Assembly (NCBI RefSeq): GCF_018987265.1
Contig: NZ_CP076853.1
Location: 3,723,501 to 3,787,500 of the forward strand
DNA from: Rhizobium sp. WYJ-E13
GTDB lineage: Bacteria > Pseudomonadota > Alphaproteobacteria > Rhizobiales > Rhizobiaceae
Direction of reading: 5' to 3'
DNA length: 64,000 nucleotides
A program made the translations under genes and the position numbers. Under the pieces are notes generated by a model. That model was not told the DNA's origin, did not search any database, and was given only the letters and a program-made list of their open reading frames with translations. Numbering within the stretch: the first letter of the stretch is position 1; each line of letters begins with the position of its first letter. Below, piece after piece: positions 11,465 through 20,334 of the stretch.

Positions 11465-11634
11465 CTGATTATGTCCGCTGCGTTTCGGCTGTATATGGCG
11501 GAAATGCTCAGGGATTACCAGTGGGTGAGCGCCAAGCGAGGTTCGTCCTTTTTCTTACGCGCAAAGGCAAAGCCCGTTCGGAATCAGAATGGATACGGCA
11601 CAGTCAACCTATGAAAACCAGACAAAATCTGGAT

Positions 11635-11838
11635 CTAACGCGCCACGCCATCGGAATTGAGGGACGCCGTGTGGGCTTCAACGATAGCAGCGGTGATAAC
11701 CTTTCTGAGCTCATAGACCAACAAGCGAGACCGTTTGCGATCCAGGTCCTGTGCCGCCTTCGCCAGATTCAGGCCTTCTTTCAGAACTATATTATGGGCG
11801 CGAGCCAACGCCCAGCTTTCTATATCCGGGTTTATCAT
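11635..11838 (-). CDS. Small helical protein of unknown function
   Basis: An open frame of 67 codons starting MINPDIESWALARAHNIV. I prefer ATG at 11838 because GGAG lies seven bases upstream (11846-11849); ATG at 11859 would add seven residues without a ribosome site. The product is charged and probably all alpha-helical, with KAAQDLDRKRSRLLVYELRKV in the middle, and has no cysteine, membrane segment or recognised domain. It is an isolated gene downstream of dapF on the same strand orientation as dapF, and divergent from ffh. I do not recognise it. Confidence 0.5.
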   Translation of the reverse strand: MINPDIESWALARAHNIVLKEGLNLAKAAQDLDRKRSRLLVYELRKVITAAIVEAHTASLNSDGVAR

Positions 11839-12016
11839 TTGATATCTCCGCCGATTCATTCGGCATCAAGGATATTCACGAATCATTTTACAGAATTTAC
11901 TTAAGTAGAAAGTAGAATCAGAAGCGGAATATTTTGCAACTGGCTTTTAGGGCGAATTCGGCTCACCGATCGAAATATTCTACCAGACATCAGCGAATTC
12001 TAAGGCGAATATGTTA

Positions 12017-12034
12017 GTATATATAGATATATAC
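12017..12034. promoter_or_regulatory. Perfect 8-2-8 palindrome, candidate operator
   Basis: GTATATAT-AG-ATATATAC is a perfect inverted repeat with 8-bp arms. It lies between the divergent small gene (11635-11838) and the promoter at 12133. Dyads of this shape are commonly bound by dimeric repressors; the protein is unknown. Confidence 0.45.
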
Positions 12035-12132
12035 TTCCGTCGTCGCGACCGGCTGCATGATGGATTATCCCTCGCCACTCCTGCCGTTCGGCTTCAGAAA
12101 AGTCCGCAACGACGTCGCTAGACGCATTCGCC

Positions 12133-12161
12133 TTGACTTTCCCGCAACTTTCCTGTTTATC
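12133..12161 (+). promoter_or_regulatory. Housekeeping-type promoter of the ffh leader
   Basis: TTGACT at 12133-12138 and TTTATC at 12156-12161 with a 17-bp spacer, close to the sigma-70 consensus. Expected transcription start is near 12168. Confidence 0.65.
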
Positions 12162-12167
12162 GCGCCA

Positions 12168-12260
12168 AATCCGCGACGAGTAACAGACTCCGAGCCGCCG
12201 ACCGGGACTGGATTCCGGAGGTCAACACCCGACAGCGCGTCGCGCCCTCGGGTGCTTTTT
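12168..12260 (+). ncRNA. Candidate small RNA or attenuated leader upstream of ffh
   Basis: From the predicted start near 12168 to the end of a terminator hairpin at 12260, a transcript of about 93 nt would contain a first stem near 12199-12223 (GACC...GGTC enclosing GGA...TCC) and a terminal hairpin CACCCGA (12226-12232) / TCGGGTG (12248-12254) followed by CTTTTT. No long protein frame belongs to it. It lacks the GGTC/GGAAGGAAGCAG apical loop of SRP RNA, so it is not ffs. Start is inferred. Confidence 0.45.
12226..12260 (+). terminator. Intrinsic terminator/attenuator 85 bp before ffh
   Basis: 7-bp stem (12226-12232 with 12248-12254) with a GC-rich 15-nt loop that can itself fold, followed by CTTTTT. 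It points towards ffh, so transcription from the 12133 promoter must read through to express ffh unless another promoter exists. Confidence 0.6.
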
Positions 12261-12344
12261 GGCTTTGCGTCTTGTTTTCGTCAAGGAAAAGCACGACGTT
12301 CGGGAACATCCAAAAACTCCCCGAAACGTAGCAAGGAAGAGCCG

Positions 12345-13928
12345 ATGTTTGAGAACCTCCAGGACCGTCTTGGTTCCATCCTGAATGGACTGACAGGCCG
12401 TGGCGCGCTTTCGGAAAGTGATGTTTCCGCAGCGCTGCGGGAGGTTCGCCGTGCGCTTCTAGAAGCCGACGTCTCGCTGGAAGTCGTCCGCTCGTTCACC
12501 GACCGCGTCCGCGACAAGGCTGTCGGCGCCGAGATCCTGAAGTCGATCAAGCCCGGCCAGATGGTCGTCAAGATCGTCCATGACGAGCTGATCGAAATGC
12601 TCGGCGGCGAAGGTGTCGGCGTCGACCTTCATGCCGCCGCCCCTGTCGTCATCATGATGGTCGGCCTGCAGGGCTCGGGCAAGACGACGACCACGGCGAA
12701 GATCGCAAACCGGCTGACGACGCGCGAGAAGAAGAAGGTGCTGATGGCATCGCTCGACACGCGCCGTCCGGCCGCCCAGGAGCAGCTTCGCCAGCTTGGC
12801 GGTCAGGCCAATATCGATACGCTGCCTGTTATCGCCGGCCAATCGCCGACCGATATCGCTGCCCGCGCTGTCCAGGCAGCCAAGCTCGGCGGTCATGACG
12901 TCGTCATCCTCGACACCGCCGGCCGCACCCATATCGACGAACCCTTGATGGTCGAAATGGCCGACATCAAGAAGAAGTCGAATCCGCACGAAATCCTGCT
13001 GGTCGCCGACAGCCTGACCGGTCAGGACGCCGTGAATCTTGCCCGCAGCTTCGATGAGCGCGTCGGCATCACCGGCCTCGTCCTGACCCGTATGGACGGC
13101 GACGGCCGCGGCGGCGCGGCCCTTTCCATGCGCGCCGTCACCGGCAAGCCGATCAAGCTGATCGGCGTCGGCGAACGAATGGGCGAGCTGGAAGAATTCC
13201 ATCCCCGCCGTATCGCCGACCGCATTCTCGGCATGGGCGATATCATCTCGCTCGTCGAAAAGGCGGCCGAAAACATCGACGCCGAAAAGGCGGCCGCCAT
13301 GGCCGCCAAGATGGCCAAGGGTAAGTTCGACCTGAATGACCTCGCCGACCAGCTGAAGCAGATGCAGAAGATGGGCGGCATGGGCGGCATCATGGGCCTG
13401 ATGCCCGGCATGAGCGGCATGAAGGACAAGATGGCCGCCGCCGGCCTCGATGACCGCCTCTTCAAGCGCCAGCTCGCCATCATCTCCTCGATGACCAAGG
13501 CCGAGCGCGCCAATCCCGACATGCTCAAGCATTCGCGCAAGAAGCGCATTGCCGCCGGCTCCGGCACCGATGCTGCTGACATCAACAAGCTTCTGAAGAT
13601 GCACCGCCAGATGGCGGACATGATGAAGATGATGGGCGGCAAGGGCAAAGGCGGCATGATGAAGCAGATGATGGGCGGCCTCGCCGGCAAGATGGGGCTG
13701 GGGGGCCTCGGCGGCATGGGCGGCATGCCCGATCTCTCGAATATCGACCCGAAACAGCTGGAAGCACTGCAAAAACAGGCTGAAGCTGCGGGTCTCGGAA
13801 AGCCGGGTGGGGGTATGCCCGGTCTAGGCGGAGGTTTGCCGGGCGGATTGCCGGGTCTTGGCAGCGCAAAGCTGCCAGGCCTCGGTGGTGGCTTCCCGGG
13901 TCTGCCCGGATTGCCCAAGAAGAAGTGA
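12345..13928 (+). CDS. ffh: Signal recognition particle protein Ffh
   Basis: SRP54 GTPase that binds signal sequences and 4.5S RNA and delivers ribosomes to FtsY. I choose ATG at 12345 (MFENLQDRLGSILNGL) because AAGGAAGA precedes it and this is the invariant N-terminus; an upstream open frame is not used. The NG domain shows GLQGSGKTTTTAK, DTRRPAAQEQL, LDTAGRTHID and TRMDGDGRGG. The methionine-rich M domain follows from about residue 325. The 527 residues exceed the ~450 norm because of a tail of about 85 residues rich in Gly, Met and Pro with PGLGGG-type repeats, ending LPKKK. First gene of the ffh-rplS group. Confidence 0.97.
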   Translation: MFENLQDRLGSILNGLTGRGALSESDVSAALREVRRALLEADVSLEVVRSFTDRVRDKAVGAEILKSIKPGQMVVKIVHDELIEMLGGEGVGVDLHAAAPVVIMMVGLQGSGKTTTTAKIANRLTTREKKKVLMASLDTRRPAAQEQLRQLGGQANIDTLPVIAGQSPTDIAARAVQAAKLGGHDVVILDTAGRTHIDEPLMVEMADIKKKSNPHEILLVADSLTGQDAVNLARSFDERVGITGLVLTRMDGDGRGGAALSMRAVTGKPIKLIGVGERMGELEEFHPRRIADRILGMGDIISLVEKAAENIDAEKAAAMAAKMAKGKFDLNDLADQLKQMQKMGGMGGIMGLMPGMSGMKDKMAAAGLDDRLFKRQLAIISSMTKAERANPDMLKHSRKKRIAAGSGTDAADINKLLKMHRQMADMMKMMGGKGKGGMMKQMMGGLAGKMGLGGLGGMGGMPDLSNIDPKQLEALQKQAEAAGLGKPGGGMPGLGGGLPGGLPGLGSAKLPGLGGGFPGLPGLPKKK

Positions 13929-13944
13929 AAGGATCGCCTGCCCC

Positions 13945-14265
13945 ATGATTGATCCAGACGTCAAAGCCCAGCTTTCGAGCTACCGCCAGTCGATCGACAA
14001 TATCGATGCGGCGCTCGTCCACATTCTGGCCGAACGCTTCCGCTGCACCAAAGAAGTCGGCGTGCTGAAGGCCAGGTACAAGTTGCCGCCGGCCGATCCG
14101 GCGCGCGAGGAATACCAGATCGCCCGTCTTCGTCAGCTTGCCGAAGATGCGCATCTGGACCCGGATTTCGCCGAGAAGTTCCTGAACTTCGTCATCAAGG
14201 AAGTCATCCGGCATCATGAGCAGATCGCTGCGGACCACGCTGAACAGAGCGCCGCAGCCCGATAA
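13945..14265 (+). CDS. Chorismate mutase (AroQ class)
   Basis: Rearranges chorismate to prephenate for phenylalanine and tyrosine synthesis. The 106-residue all-helical protein shows the AroQ pattern: SYRQSIDNIDAALVHILAERF with Arg and Glu active-site positions, GVLKARYKLPPADPAREEYQ and a C-terminal helix. I start at ATG 13945 (MIDPDVKAQL), 16 bases after ffh. It is monofunctional, with no prephenate dehydratase domain. It lies between ffh and rpsP, a placement I know from other rhizobia. Confidence 0.92.
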   Translation: MIDPDVKAQLSSYRQSIDNIDAALVHILAERFRCTKEVGVLKARYKLPPADPAREEYQIARLRQLAEDAHLDPDFAEKFLNFVIKEVIRHHEQIAADHAEQSAAAR

Positions 14266-14314
14266 CCATGCCGCTCAACGAAGCGGTTCAAGAAAAGCCT
14301 AAGGAGTTAAGAAC

Positions 14315-14683
14315 ATGGCACTGAAAATTCGTCTCGCACGCGGTGGTTCCAAGAAGCGCCCGTATTACCACGTCGTTCTCGCCGATGCCCGCAGCCCGCG
14401 TGACGGCCGCTTCCTTGAGAATCTCGGTTCCTGGAACCCGATGCTCTCCAAGGACGATGAGAAGCGCGTTCAGCTGAACGGCGAGCGCATCAAGCACTGG
14501 CTCGACCAGGGCGCCCTGCCGACCGACCGCGTCCTGCGCTTCCTCGACGAAGCCGGCATCTCCAAGCGCGAAACCCGCAACAACCCGGTAAAGGCAAAGC
14601 CGGGCAAGAAGGCTCAGGAGCGCGCTGCCGAGAAGGCTCAGAAGGCTGCTGACGCCGCTGAAGCTGCTGCTTCCGCCGAATAA
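14315..14683 (+). CDS. rpsP: 30S ribosomal protein S16
   Basis: Small-subunit protein S16. The first 80 residues ([19 protein letters not shown], then GSWNPM) are the conserved domain; the last ~40 residues are an Ala/Lys/Glu-rich extension common in alphaproteobacteria. AAGGAG precedes the ATG. First of the classic rpsP-rimM-trmD-rplS order, with a strong terminator between it and rimM. Confidence 0.98.
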   Translation: MALKIRLARGGSKKRPYYHVVLADARSPRDGRFLENLGSWNPMLSKDDEKRVQLNGERIKHWLDQGALPTDRVLRFLDEAGISKRETRNNPVKAKPGKKAQERAAEKAQKAADAAEAAASAE

Positions 14684-14703
14684 TCGGTTTCGAACTCATC
14701 TGA

Positions 14704-14737
14704 ACGGGCGGCATGACAACATGCCGCCCGTTTTCGT
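14704..14737 (+). terminator. Strong intrinsic terminator after rpsP
   Basis: An 11-bp perfect stem (14704-14714 with 14721-14731, ACGGGCGGCAT and its complement), 6-nt loop and a following TTTTCGTTT. It separates rpsP from rimM-trmD-rplS, which must have another promoter or depend on readthrough. Confidence 0.85.
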
Positions 14738-14809
14738 TTCCATTCCCGCCCACTTCGTTTATGAGAGGCGTGATCTCAGCTTCTTGCCTGCGTTCGAATG
14801 AAGGAACCC

Positions 14810-15379
14810 ATGACCAAGCTTGAAAACCCGGTGCTGATGGCAACCATCGGCGGCGCGCAGGGCATTCGCGGGGAGGTGCGTGTAAAGGCATATACGGCCG
14901 ATCCGACCGCGCTCGGCGACTATGGCCACCTGCACAGCATGGATGGACGCGTTTTCGAAATTCTCGAATTGCGCGAGATGAAGAACATGGTCGTGGTCCG
15001 CTTCCGCGGCATCAACGACCGCAATGCTGCCGAGGCGCTGAACGGCCTAGAACTCTATATGGAACGCGACAGCCTGCCGGATGAGGAACTGGAGGACGAC
15101 GAGTTCTTCTACGCCGATCTGGAAGGGCTGGAAGCCTATGACGACAAGGGCATCAACTACGGCACCGTGACCGGCGTCTTCGATTTCGGCGCCGGCGATC
15201 TGCTGGAGCTCAAAGGCCCCGGCAAACGTCCTGTCCTTATCCCTTTCTCGGAAGCCTCCGTACTGGAAATCGATCTCGAAGCCGGCAAGCTGCTCATCGA
15301 CCCGCTTGCAGCGGGCCTCATCGACGATCCTGACGATCTCAAGGGACTTGCTCCCGACAAGCCGAAGAAAAAGAAGTAA
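14810..15379 (+). CDS. rimM: 16S rRNA processing protein RimM
   Basis: Assists maturation of the 30S head and binds S19. It has the N-terminal RimM barrel ([18 protein letters not shown]) and a C-terminal PRC barrel ([17 protein letters not shown], then PVLIPF). I start at ATG 14810 (MTKLENPVL) because AAGGAA lies directly upstream; ATG 14798 would add four residues and has no site of its own. The 189-residue product ends in a lysine-rich tail (KPKKKK) and is followed by trmD after five bases. Confidence 0.95.
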   Translation: MTKLENPVLMATIGGAQGIRGEVRVKAYTADPTALGDYGHLHSMDGRVFEILELREMKNMVVVRFRGINDRNAAEALNGLELYMERDSLPDEELEDDEFFYADLEGLEAYDDKGINYGTVTGVFDFGAGDLLELKGPGKRPVLIPFSEASVLEIDLEAGKLLIDPLAAGLIDDPDDLKGLAPDKPKKKK

Positions 15380-15384
15380 GCGCC

Positions 15385-16086
15385 ATGGCGTTCCGGGCGA
15401 CCGTGCTGACACTCTATCCGGAAATGTTTCCGGGCCACCTTGGCTTCTCTCTCGCCGGCAAGGCGGCCGAACGCGGGCAATGGTCGCTCGATGCCGTTCA
15501 GATCCGTGATTTTGCCACCGACAAGCACCACACCGTCGATGACACACCTGCCGGCGGCGGTGCCGGCATGGTGCTGAAGCCCGACGTGCTCGCCCGGGCA
15601 ATCGACAGCGCCTCCGAAAATGACACCCGCCCACGTCTGCTGATGAGCCCGCGCGGCAAACCGCTGACACAGGAGCGCGTGCGCCGGCTGGCGACCGGTG
15701 ATGGCGTCATCATCGTCTGCGGCCGTTTCGAAGGCGTCGACCAGCGGGTGATCGAGGCGCGCGAACTCGAAGAAGTTTCGATCGGCGATTACGTACTGTC
15801 AGGCGGGGAGCCGGCCGCGCTGATCGTGCTCGACGCGATCGTGCGCATTCTGCCGGGCGTGATGGGCAATGATCTCTCGGGCCTGCACGAGAGTTTCGAA
15901 GGCGGGCTTCTGGAACATCCGCACTACACCCGCCCGCAGGGATGGGAAGGCCGCGAGATTCCGGCAATCCTGACATCGGGCAATCACGGTGCCATCGAGA
16001 AATGGCGACACGAACAAGCGGTTGCGCTGACAAAGGAACGGCGGCCGGACCTGATTGCGGCGCAAAAGGCCGGAAAAACCGGCTGA
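15385..16086 (+). CDS. trmD: tRNA (guanine-N1)-methyltransferase
   Basis: Methylates G37 of tRNAs using S-adenosylmethionine through a trefoil-knot fold, as a dimer. Diagnostic segments are [14 protein letters not shown] at the start, [25 protein letters not shown] and [14 protein letters not shown] in the knot. 233 residues, the standard length. Tightly downstream of rimM; a 198-bp leader then precedes rplS. Confidence 0.97.
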   Translation: MAFRATVLTLYPEMFPGHLGFSLAGKAAERGQWSLDAVQIRDFATDKHHTVDDTPAGGGAGMVLKPDVLARAIDSASENDTRPRLLMSPRGKPLTQERVRRLATGDGVIIVCGRFEGVDQRVIEARELEEVSIGDYVLSGGEPAALIVLDAIVRILPGVMGNDLSGLHESFEGGLLEHPHYTRPQGWEGREIPAILTSGNHGAIEKWRHEQAVALTKERRPDLIAAQKAGKTG

Positions 16087-16284
16087 TTTCACAAATTTGT
16101 CGTCCAAGGGATGACAAGCGGATGTCTTTCGTGTAATGGCCCACGCGGAAATGGGGCTAGCCCCGTCTGCCAGCAAACAAAGAATGGCGAATCCGTTCCC
16201 GCCTGGAAAGGCAAACTCCGGAGGCATCGACCGAAGGACAATGTGAGCGCTCTGGCTGTTTCAGAAGAACCAAAGGTTAAGACG

Positions 16285-16821
16285 ATGAACATCATTCAGC
16301 AGCTTGAGGCCGAACAGGCCGCCAAGATCGAAGCCAAGCGCACCCTTCCTGAATTCTCTCCGGGCGACACCGTCCGCGTCAACGTGAAGGTCACGGAAGG
16401 CAACCGTACCCGCGTTCAGGCCTATGAAGGCGTTTGCATCGCTCGCTCCGGCGGTGGTCTGCAGGAAAACTTCACAGTCCGCAAGATCTCCTACGGCGAA
16501 GGCGTCGAGCGCGTATTCCCGGTTTACTCCCCGATGATCGAAAGCGTCGAAGTCGTTCGCCGCGGTAAGGTCCGTCGCGCCAAGCTCTACTATCTGCGCG
16601 ATCGTCGCGGTAAGTCGGCTCGTATCGTCGAGAACACCGGCACCCGCGCCCGCAAGCTCAACGATGCCGAGCGTCAGGCCCTTGCCGAGGAAAAGGCACG
16701 TATCGAAGCTGAAAAGGTTGCAGCCGCACAGGCTCTCGCCGCCGAAAAGGCAGCAGCAGAAGCCGCTGAAGCAAAGGCCGCCGCAGAAGCTGCAGCCGCT
16801 GCTGAAGGTTCGGCTGAATAA
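16285..16821 (+). CDS. rplS: 50S ribosomal protein L19
   Basis: Large-subunit protein at the 30S-50S interface. I start at ATG 16285 ([14 protein letters not shown]), the conserved N-terminus; the frame is open further upstream but shows no homology there. Core motifs are [23 protein letters not shown] and [16 protein letters not shown]. Length 178 exceeds the usual ~115-130 because of a ~55-residue Ala/Glu/Lys helical tail, frequent in rhizobia. A terminator follows. Confidence 0.97.
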   Translation: MNIIQQLEAEQAAKIEAKRTLPEFSPGDTVRVNVKVTEGNRTRVQAYEGVCIARSGGGLQENFTVRKISYGEGVERVFPVYSPMIESVEVVRRGKVRRAKLYYLRDRRGKSARIVENTGTRARKLNDAERQALAEEKARIEAEKVAAAQALAAEKAAAEAAEAKAAAEAAAAAEGSAE

Positions 16822-16852
16822 GCATCTCGCGAAAGCGAAATCATTGCATGGG

Positions 16853-16885
16853 AAAGGCGGTCTTTGGGCCGCCTTTTCTTTTTTT
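16853..16885 (+). terminator. Intrinsic terminator after rplS
   Basis: 8-bp stem AAAGGCGG (16853-16860) / CCGCCTTT (16869-16876) with an 8-nt loop followed by TCTTTTTTT. Confidence 0.85.
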
Positions 16886-16968
16886 GCGCCGGTGCGTAGC
16901 GCTTGCAGCCTTGCCATATCAGTATCTTCCATGACAATTCTGCCGTTCAAATATTGGGGAGCCACACC

Positions 16969-17766
16969 ATGTTCTTTCGCCGTACTGTTCTCGCCGGTCT
17001 AACGGCCGCTATGCTTTCGCCGCTCGCAGCCTTTGCCGCCGGCCTGCCGGATCTCGGTGGCAAGACCGTCATCGTGGTGACCGAAAATGCCTATCCGCCG
17101 CTGCAGTTCGTCGACCCAAAGTCTGGCAAGGCGATCGGCTGGGAATATGACGCGATGAACGAGATCGCCAAGCGGCTGAACTTCAAGGTCGAGTACCAGA
17201 ACACGAGCTGGGACGCGATGATCCAGGCCGTGTCCGACGGACAATACAATATCGGCATGACCGGCATCACCATCAAGGACGATCGCAAGCAGAAGATCGA
17301 CTTCTCCGATCCCTACATGCGTTCGCAGCAGTTCATGCTGGTGCGAGGTGATGAGAAGCGCTTCACCGACGCCAAAAGCTTCGGAGCCTTCAACGACGGC
17401 CTGATCGGCGCCCAGCCCGGCACTTCGCCCTTCTATACAGCCGTCTATGAAATTCTCGACGGTAACGAGCAGAACCCGCGCATCAAGCTCTTCGAAACAT
17501 TCGGTGCAACCGTGCAAGCTCTGAAGACCGGCGACGTCGACCTCGTTCTGACAGACAGCGTCGCCGCAAAGGGTTATGTCGATTCCTCGAATGGCGGGTT
17601 GAAGGTCGTCGGCGAACCGCTCGGCACCGAGGACTTCGGCTTCATCTTCCCGAAAGGTTCCGACCTTGTCGCTCCCGTTAACGCGGCCATTGCCGACCTA
17701 AAGGCGGACGGCACCTTTGATGCGCTGAACAAGAAGTGGTTCCTCGACCACAAGATGGGCCAATAA
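16969..17766 (+). CDS. Amino-acid ABC transporter periplasmic binding protein
   Basis: Class-3 (SBP_bac_3) binding protein of 265 residues. Signal peptide at residues 1-24 ([15 protein letters not shown], then AAFAA cleavage area). The ligand-site pattern is family-like: [41 protein letters not shown] and GTSPFYTA. I start at ATG 16969 with GGGGAG eight bases upstream. It is followed after 18 bases by its permease, but no ATPase gene follows; leuC is next. The ligand is a polar amino acid by family; the exact one cannot be read. Confidence 0.9.
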   Translation: MFFRRTVLAGLTAAMLSPLAAFAAGLPDLGGKTVIVVTENAYPPLQFVDPKSGKAIGWEYDAMNEIAKRLNFKVEYQNTSWDAMIQAVSDGQYNIGMTGITIKDDRKQKIDFSDPYMRSQQFMLVRGDEKRFTDAKSFGAFNDGLIGAQPGTSPFYTAVYEILDGNEQNPRIKLFETFGATVQALKTGDVDLVLTDSVAAKGYVDSSNGGLKVVGEPLGTEDFGFIFPKGSDLVAPVNAAIADLKADGTFDALNKKWFLDHKMGQ

Positions 17767-17784
17767 TCCTCTGAGCGATCCCAG

Positions 17785-18603
17785 ATGGCACTACCACCAT
17801 CCCCGCGACACGAGAAGGACGACCGTCCCTGGTGGCTGGTCGTCCTTGTTCTGATCGGCATCATTCTCGCCGTCGTCATCATCGCCAACGACATTTACAC
17901 TCAGGTCTTCCGCACTGTCGCGAACGGCATCGGTGTTACTGTGTTCGTGACACTCGTCGCCTTCCTCCTGGCAACGGTGTTCGGTCTCGGCATCGCTCTG
18001 CTCGGCCTCTCAGACAGTCTGGTGCTGCGCCAGATCGCCCGCTTCTACATCGAGATTATCAGAGGCATTCCGATCCTCGTCCTGCTGTTCTACATAGCCT
18101 TTGTCGGCGCACCTGGCGTTGTCGCCGCTTACAATTTTTTGATCACGCCCTTCGTGAAGGCCGGTCTTGCAGAGCCGATCCTGGTGCGCGACCTGTCGCT
18201 GATGTGGCGCGCCATCTTCGCGCTCATGATCGGCTATTCGTCCTTCATCGCCGAAATTTTCCGCGCCGGTTTTCAGTCGGTCGATATCGGTCAGATCGAG
18301 GCGGCCAAGTCGCTTGGCCTCTCACGCTACCGTCGCTTCCGCCTCGTCGTTTTTCCGCAGGCAATCCGAGTGATCTTTCCGCCGCTCTCCAACGACTTTG
18401 TCTCGATGGTGAAGGATTCCTCGCTCGTCTCCGTTCTCGGCGTCGCCGACATCACGCAAATGGGTAAGGTCTATGCCTCCGGCTCCTTCCGCTTCTTCGA
18501 GACCTATTCAATCGTCACCTATATCTACCTGATCCTGACGATCGGCCTGTCGCTCTTCCTGCGGCGGATCGAGAAGAAGATGAAGCAGATGCCGCGGCGC
18601 TAG
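17785..18603 (+). CDS. Amino-acid ABC transporter permease
   Basis: HisM/GlnP-type membrane permease of 272 residues with an N-terminal hydrophobic segment at about 13-33 and the permease core from about residue 50. Family signatures are YIEIIRGIPILVLLFYIAF and the EAA loop EAAKSLGLSRYRRFRLVVFPQ. It is cotranscribed with the binding protein. Being a single permease gene, it would work as a homodimer, and the ATPase must come from elsewhere in the genome. Confidence 0.92.
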   Translation: MALPPSPRHEKDDRPWWLVVLVLIGIILAVVIIANDIYTQVFRTVANGIGVTVFVTLVAFLLATVFGLGIALLGLSDSLVLRQIARFYIEIIRGIPILVLLFYIAFVGAPGVVAAYNFLITPFVKAGLAEPILVRDLSLMWRAIFALMIGYSSFIAEIFRAGFQSVDIGQIEAAKSLGLSRYRRFRLVVFPQAIRVIFPPLSNDFVSMVKDSSLVSVLGVADITQMGKVYASGSFRFFETYSIVTYIYLILTIGLSLFLRRIEKKMKQMPRR

Positions 18604-18844
18604 GCCCTCAACGATTCGAATTGCCGTTTCGATCAAAAATCGCTATATCCGGCCCCATGGAATCCAAGTTCAGATGCATCGGTGCGCATATTTTCGTGCT
18701 GCAGGACCATTATCGCCTGCCGGCACGCTTCTTTGCGTCCGTTTCCGGTGCGCTTAACAGCCGACTTCGTTGATCGAATGACGGCCGGCGGAGCCTGTCC
18801 GCCACACCCCCAATTCCATGCTCCAGCCAAAACGGACATTAGCC

Positions 18845-20254
18845 ATGAGCGCACCGCGTACCCTTTACGACAAGATCTGGGCCGATCATCTGGTCGACGA
18901 ACAGGAAGACGGCACCTGTCTTCTCTACATCGACCGTCACCTGGTCCATGAAGTCACCTCGCCGCAGGCTTTCGAAGGCCTGCGCATGTCCGGCCGCAAG
19001 GTCCGCGCGCCCGAAAAGACGCTTGCCGTCGTCGACCATAACGTTCCAACGTCGGCTGACCGTCATCTCGGCATCAAGAACGAGGAAAGCCGCATCCAGG
19101 TCGAGCAGCTCGCCAAGAACGCCGCCGAGTTCAACGTCGAATATTATTCCGAGAACGACAAGCGCCAGGGCATCGTCCACATCATCGGACCGGAACAGGG
19201 CTTCACCCTGCCAGGCATGACAATCGTTTGCGGCGATAGCCACACCTCCACGCACGGCGCCTTCGGTTCGCTCGCCCACGGTATCGGCACGTCGGAAGTC
19301 GAGCACGTTCTCGCGACCCAGACGCTGATCCAGAAGAAGGCGAAGAACATGCTGGTGCAGGTCGACGGCCAGTTGCCGCCGGGTGTCACTGCGAAGGACA
19401 TCGTTCTTGCCATCATCGGCGAGATCGGCACGGCGGGCGGCACCGGCTACGTCATCGAATATGCCGGCGAAGCAATTCGCTCGCTGTCGATGGAAGGCCG
19501 CATGACGATTTGCAACATGTCGATCGAAGGTGGCGCCCGCGCCGGCCTGATCGCCCCTGATGACATCACCTTCGAATATATCAAGGGCAAGCCGCGCGCG
19601 CCGAAGGGCGAAGCCCTGGAACAGGCGATTGCCTACTGGAAGACGCTGAAGTCCGACGAAGGTGCCCATTTCGACCGTATCGTCAACCTGAACGCGGCCG
19701 AACTGCCGCCGATCGTCTCCTGGGGTTCCTCGCCGGAAGACGTCGTCTCCGTTCAGGGCATCGTACCAAACCCGGATGAGATCCAGGACGAGACGAAGCG
19801 TGCCTCCAAGTGGCGCGCGCTCGACTATATGGGCCTGAAGCCGGGCACGAAGATGACCGACATTGCTGTCGATCGCGTCTTCATCGGCTCCTGCACCAAT
19901 GGCCGCATCGAGGATCTGCGGGCCGCCGCAAAGGTCGTTGAGGGCAAGACCGTTGCCTCCTCCGTCAACGCCATGATCGTTCCGGGCTCCGGCCTCGTGA
20001 AGGAACAGGCGGAAGCCGAGGGCCTCGACAAGATCTTCAAGGCCGCGGGCTTCGACTGGCGCGAGCCGGGTTGCTCCATGTGCCTCGCCATGAACGACGA
20101 CCGCCTGAAGCCGGGCGAGCGTTGCGCCTCGACCTCGAACCGCAACTTCGAAGGCCGCCAGGGCTTCAAGGGCCGCACGCATCTCGTCTCGCCCGCCATG
20201 GCCGCCGCAGCCGCGATTGCCGGCCACTTCGTCGATATCCGCGAGTGGAACTGA
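18845..20254 (+). CDS. leuC: 3-isopropylmalate dehydratase large subunit
   Basis: Isomerises 2- to 3-isopropylmalate in leucine biosynthesis, together with LeuD (not in this window). I start at ATG 18845 ([17 protein letters not shown]), giving the standard 469 residues. Cluster cysteines lie in [12 protein letters not shown] and [23 protein letters not shown] is also conserved. The 241-bp region before it holds no convincing gene or leucine-rich leader peptide. A strong terminator follows. Confidence 0.98.
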   Translation: MSAPRTLYDKIWADHLVDEQEDGTCLLYIDRHLVHEVTSPQAFEGLRMSGRKVRAPEKTLAVVDHNVPTSADRHLGIKNEESRIQVEQLAKNAAEFNVEYYSENDKRQGIVHIIGPEQGFTLPGMTIVCGDSHTSTHGAFGSLAHGIGTSEVEHVLATQTLIQKKAKNMLVQVDGQLPPGVTAKDIVLAIIGEIGTAGGTGYVIEYAGEAIRSLSMEGRMTICNMSIEGGARAGLIAPDDITFEYIKGKPRAPKGEALEQAIAYWKTLKSDEGAHFDRIVNLNAAELPPIVSWGSSPEDVVSVQGIVPNPDEIQDETKRASKWRALDYMGLKPGTKMTDIAVDRVFIGSCTNGRIEDLRAAAKVVEGKTVASSVNAMIVPGSGLVKEQAEAEGLDKIFKAAGFDWREPGCSMCLAMNDDRLKPGERCASTSNRNFEGRQGFKGRTHLVSPAMAAAAAIAGHFVDIREWN

Positions 20255-20278
20255 TCTCTCTCGGACATCCGAGATGAT

Positions 20279-20306
20279 AAAAGCCCGGCTTCGTGCCGGG
20301 CTTTTT
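20279..20306 (+). terminator. Intrinsic terminator after leuC
   Basis: GCCCGGC (20283-20289) / GCCGGGC (20295-20301) with loop TTCGT, flanked by AAAA and TTTTT. The symmetric A/T flanks mean it can also act for the convergent aldo/keto reductase gene. Confidence 0.9.
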
Positions 20307-20334
20307 AGTTGAGCAGCTGCAGAGGTGACAGCGC

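Larger units (their letters stand above)
11839..12344. other. 506-bp gene-free leader region upstream of ffh
   Basis: AT-rich from 11839 to about 12040 and GC-rich afterwards. No convincing protein gene: the frame open from 12057 is an in-frame upstream extension of ffh without a ribosome site. It contains a perfect palindrome at 12017-12034, a good promoter at 12133-12161, and a transcript-sized segment ending in an intrinsic terminator at 12260, listed separately. Confidence 0.7.

Noticed and set aside
12168..12260. Possible 4.5S (SRP) RNA upstream of ffh
   Set aside because: Size fits, but the invariant apical loop and GGTC/GGAAGGAAGCAG core are absent.
12057..12344. In-frame 96-codon extension of ffh upstream of 12345
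   Set aside because: No ribosome site, composition unlike the gene, and it spans a promoter and a terminator. The AAGGAAGA-preceded ATG gives the conserved MFENLQDRL start.
12459..13772. 437-codon minus-strand frame opposite ffh, rich in His and Asp
   Set aside because: Shadow of ffh; histidine and aspartate excess is the signature of antisense translation of Met/Ile-rich DNA.
16087..16284. Structured leader between trmD and rplS
   Set aside because: The 198-bp gap is longer than usual but I could not identify a convincing stem set or a known ribosomal-protein leader motif.
18657..18770. 37-codon frame upstream of leuC as a leucine attenuator peptide
   Set aside because: It contains only scattered leucines, no leucine run, and no following terminator/antiterminator pair.
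18839..20227. 462-codon minus-strand frame opposite leuC
   Set aside because: Shadow of leuC with no recognisable domain.
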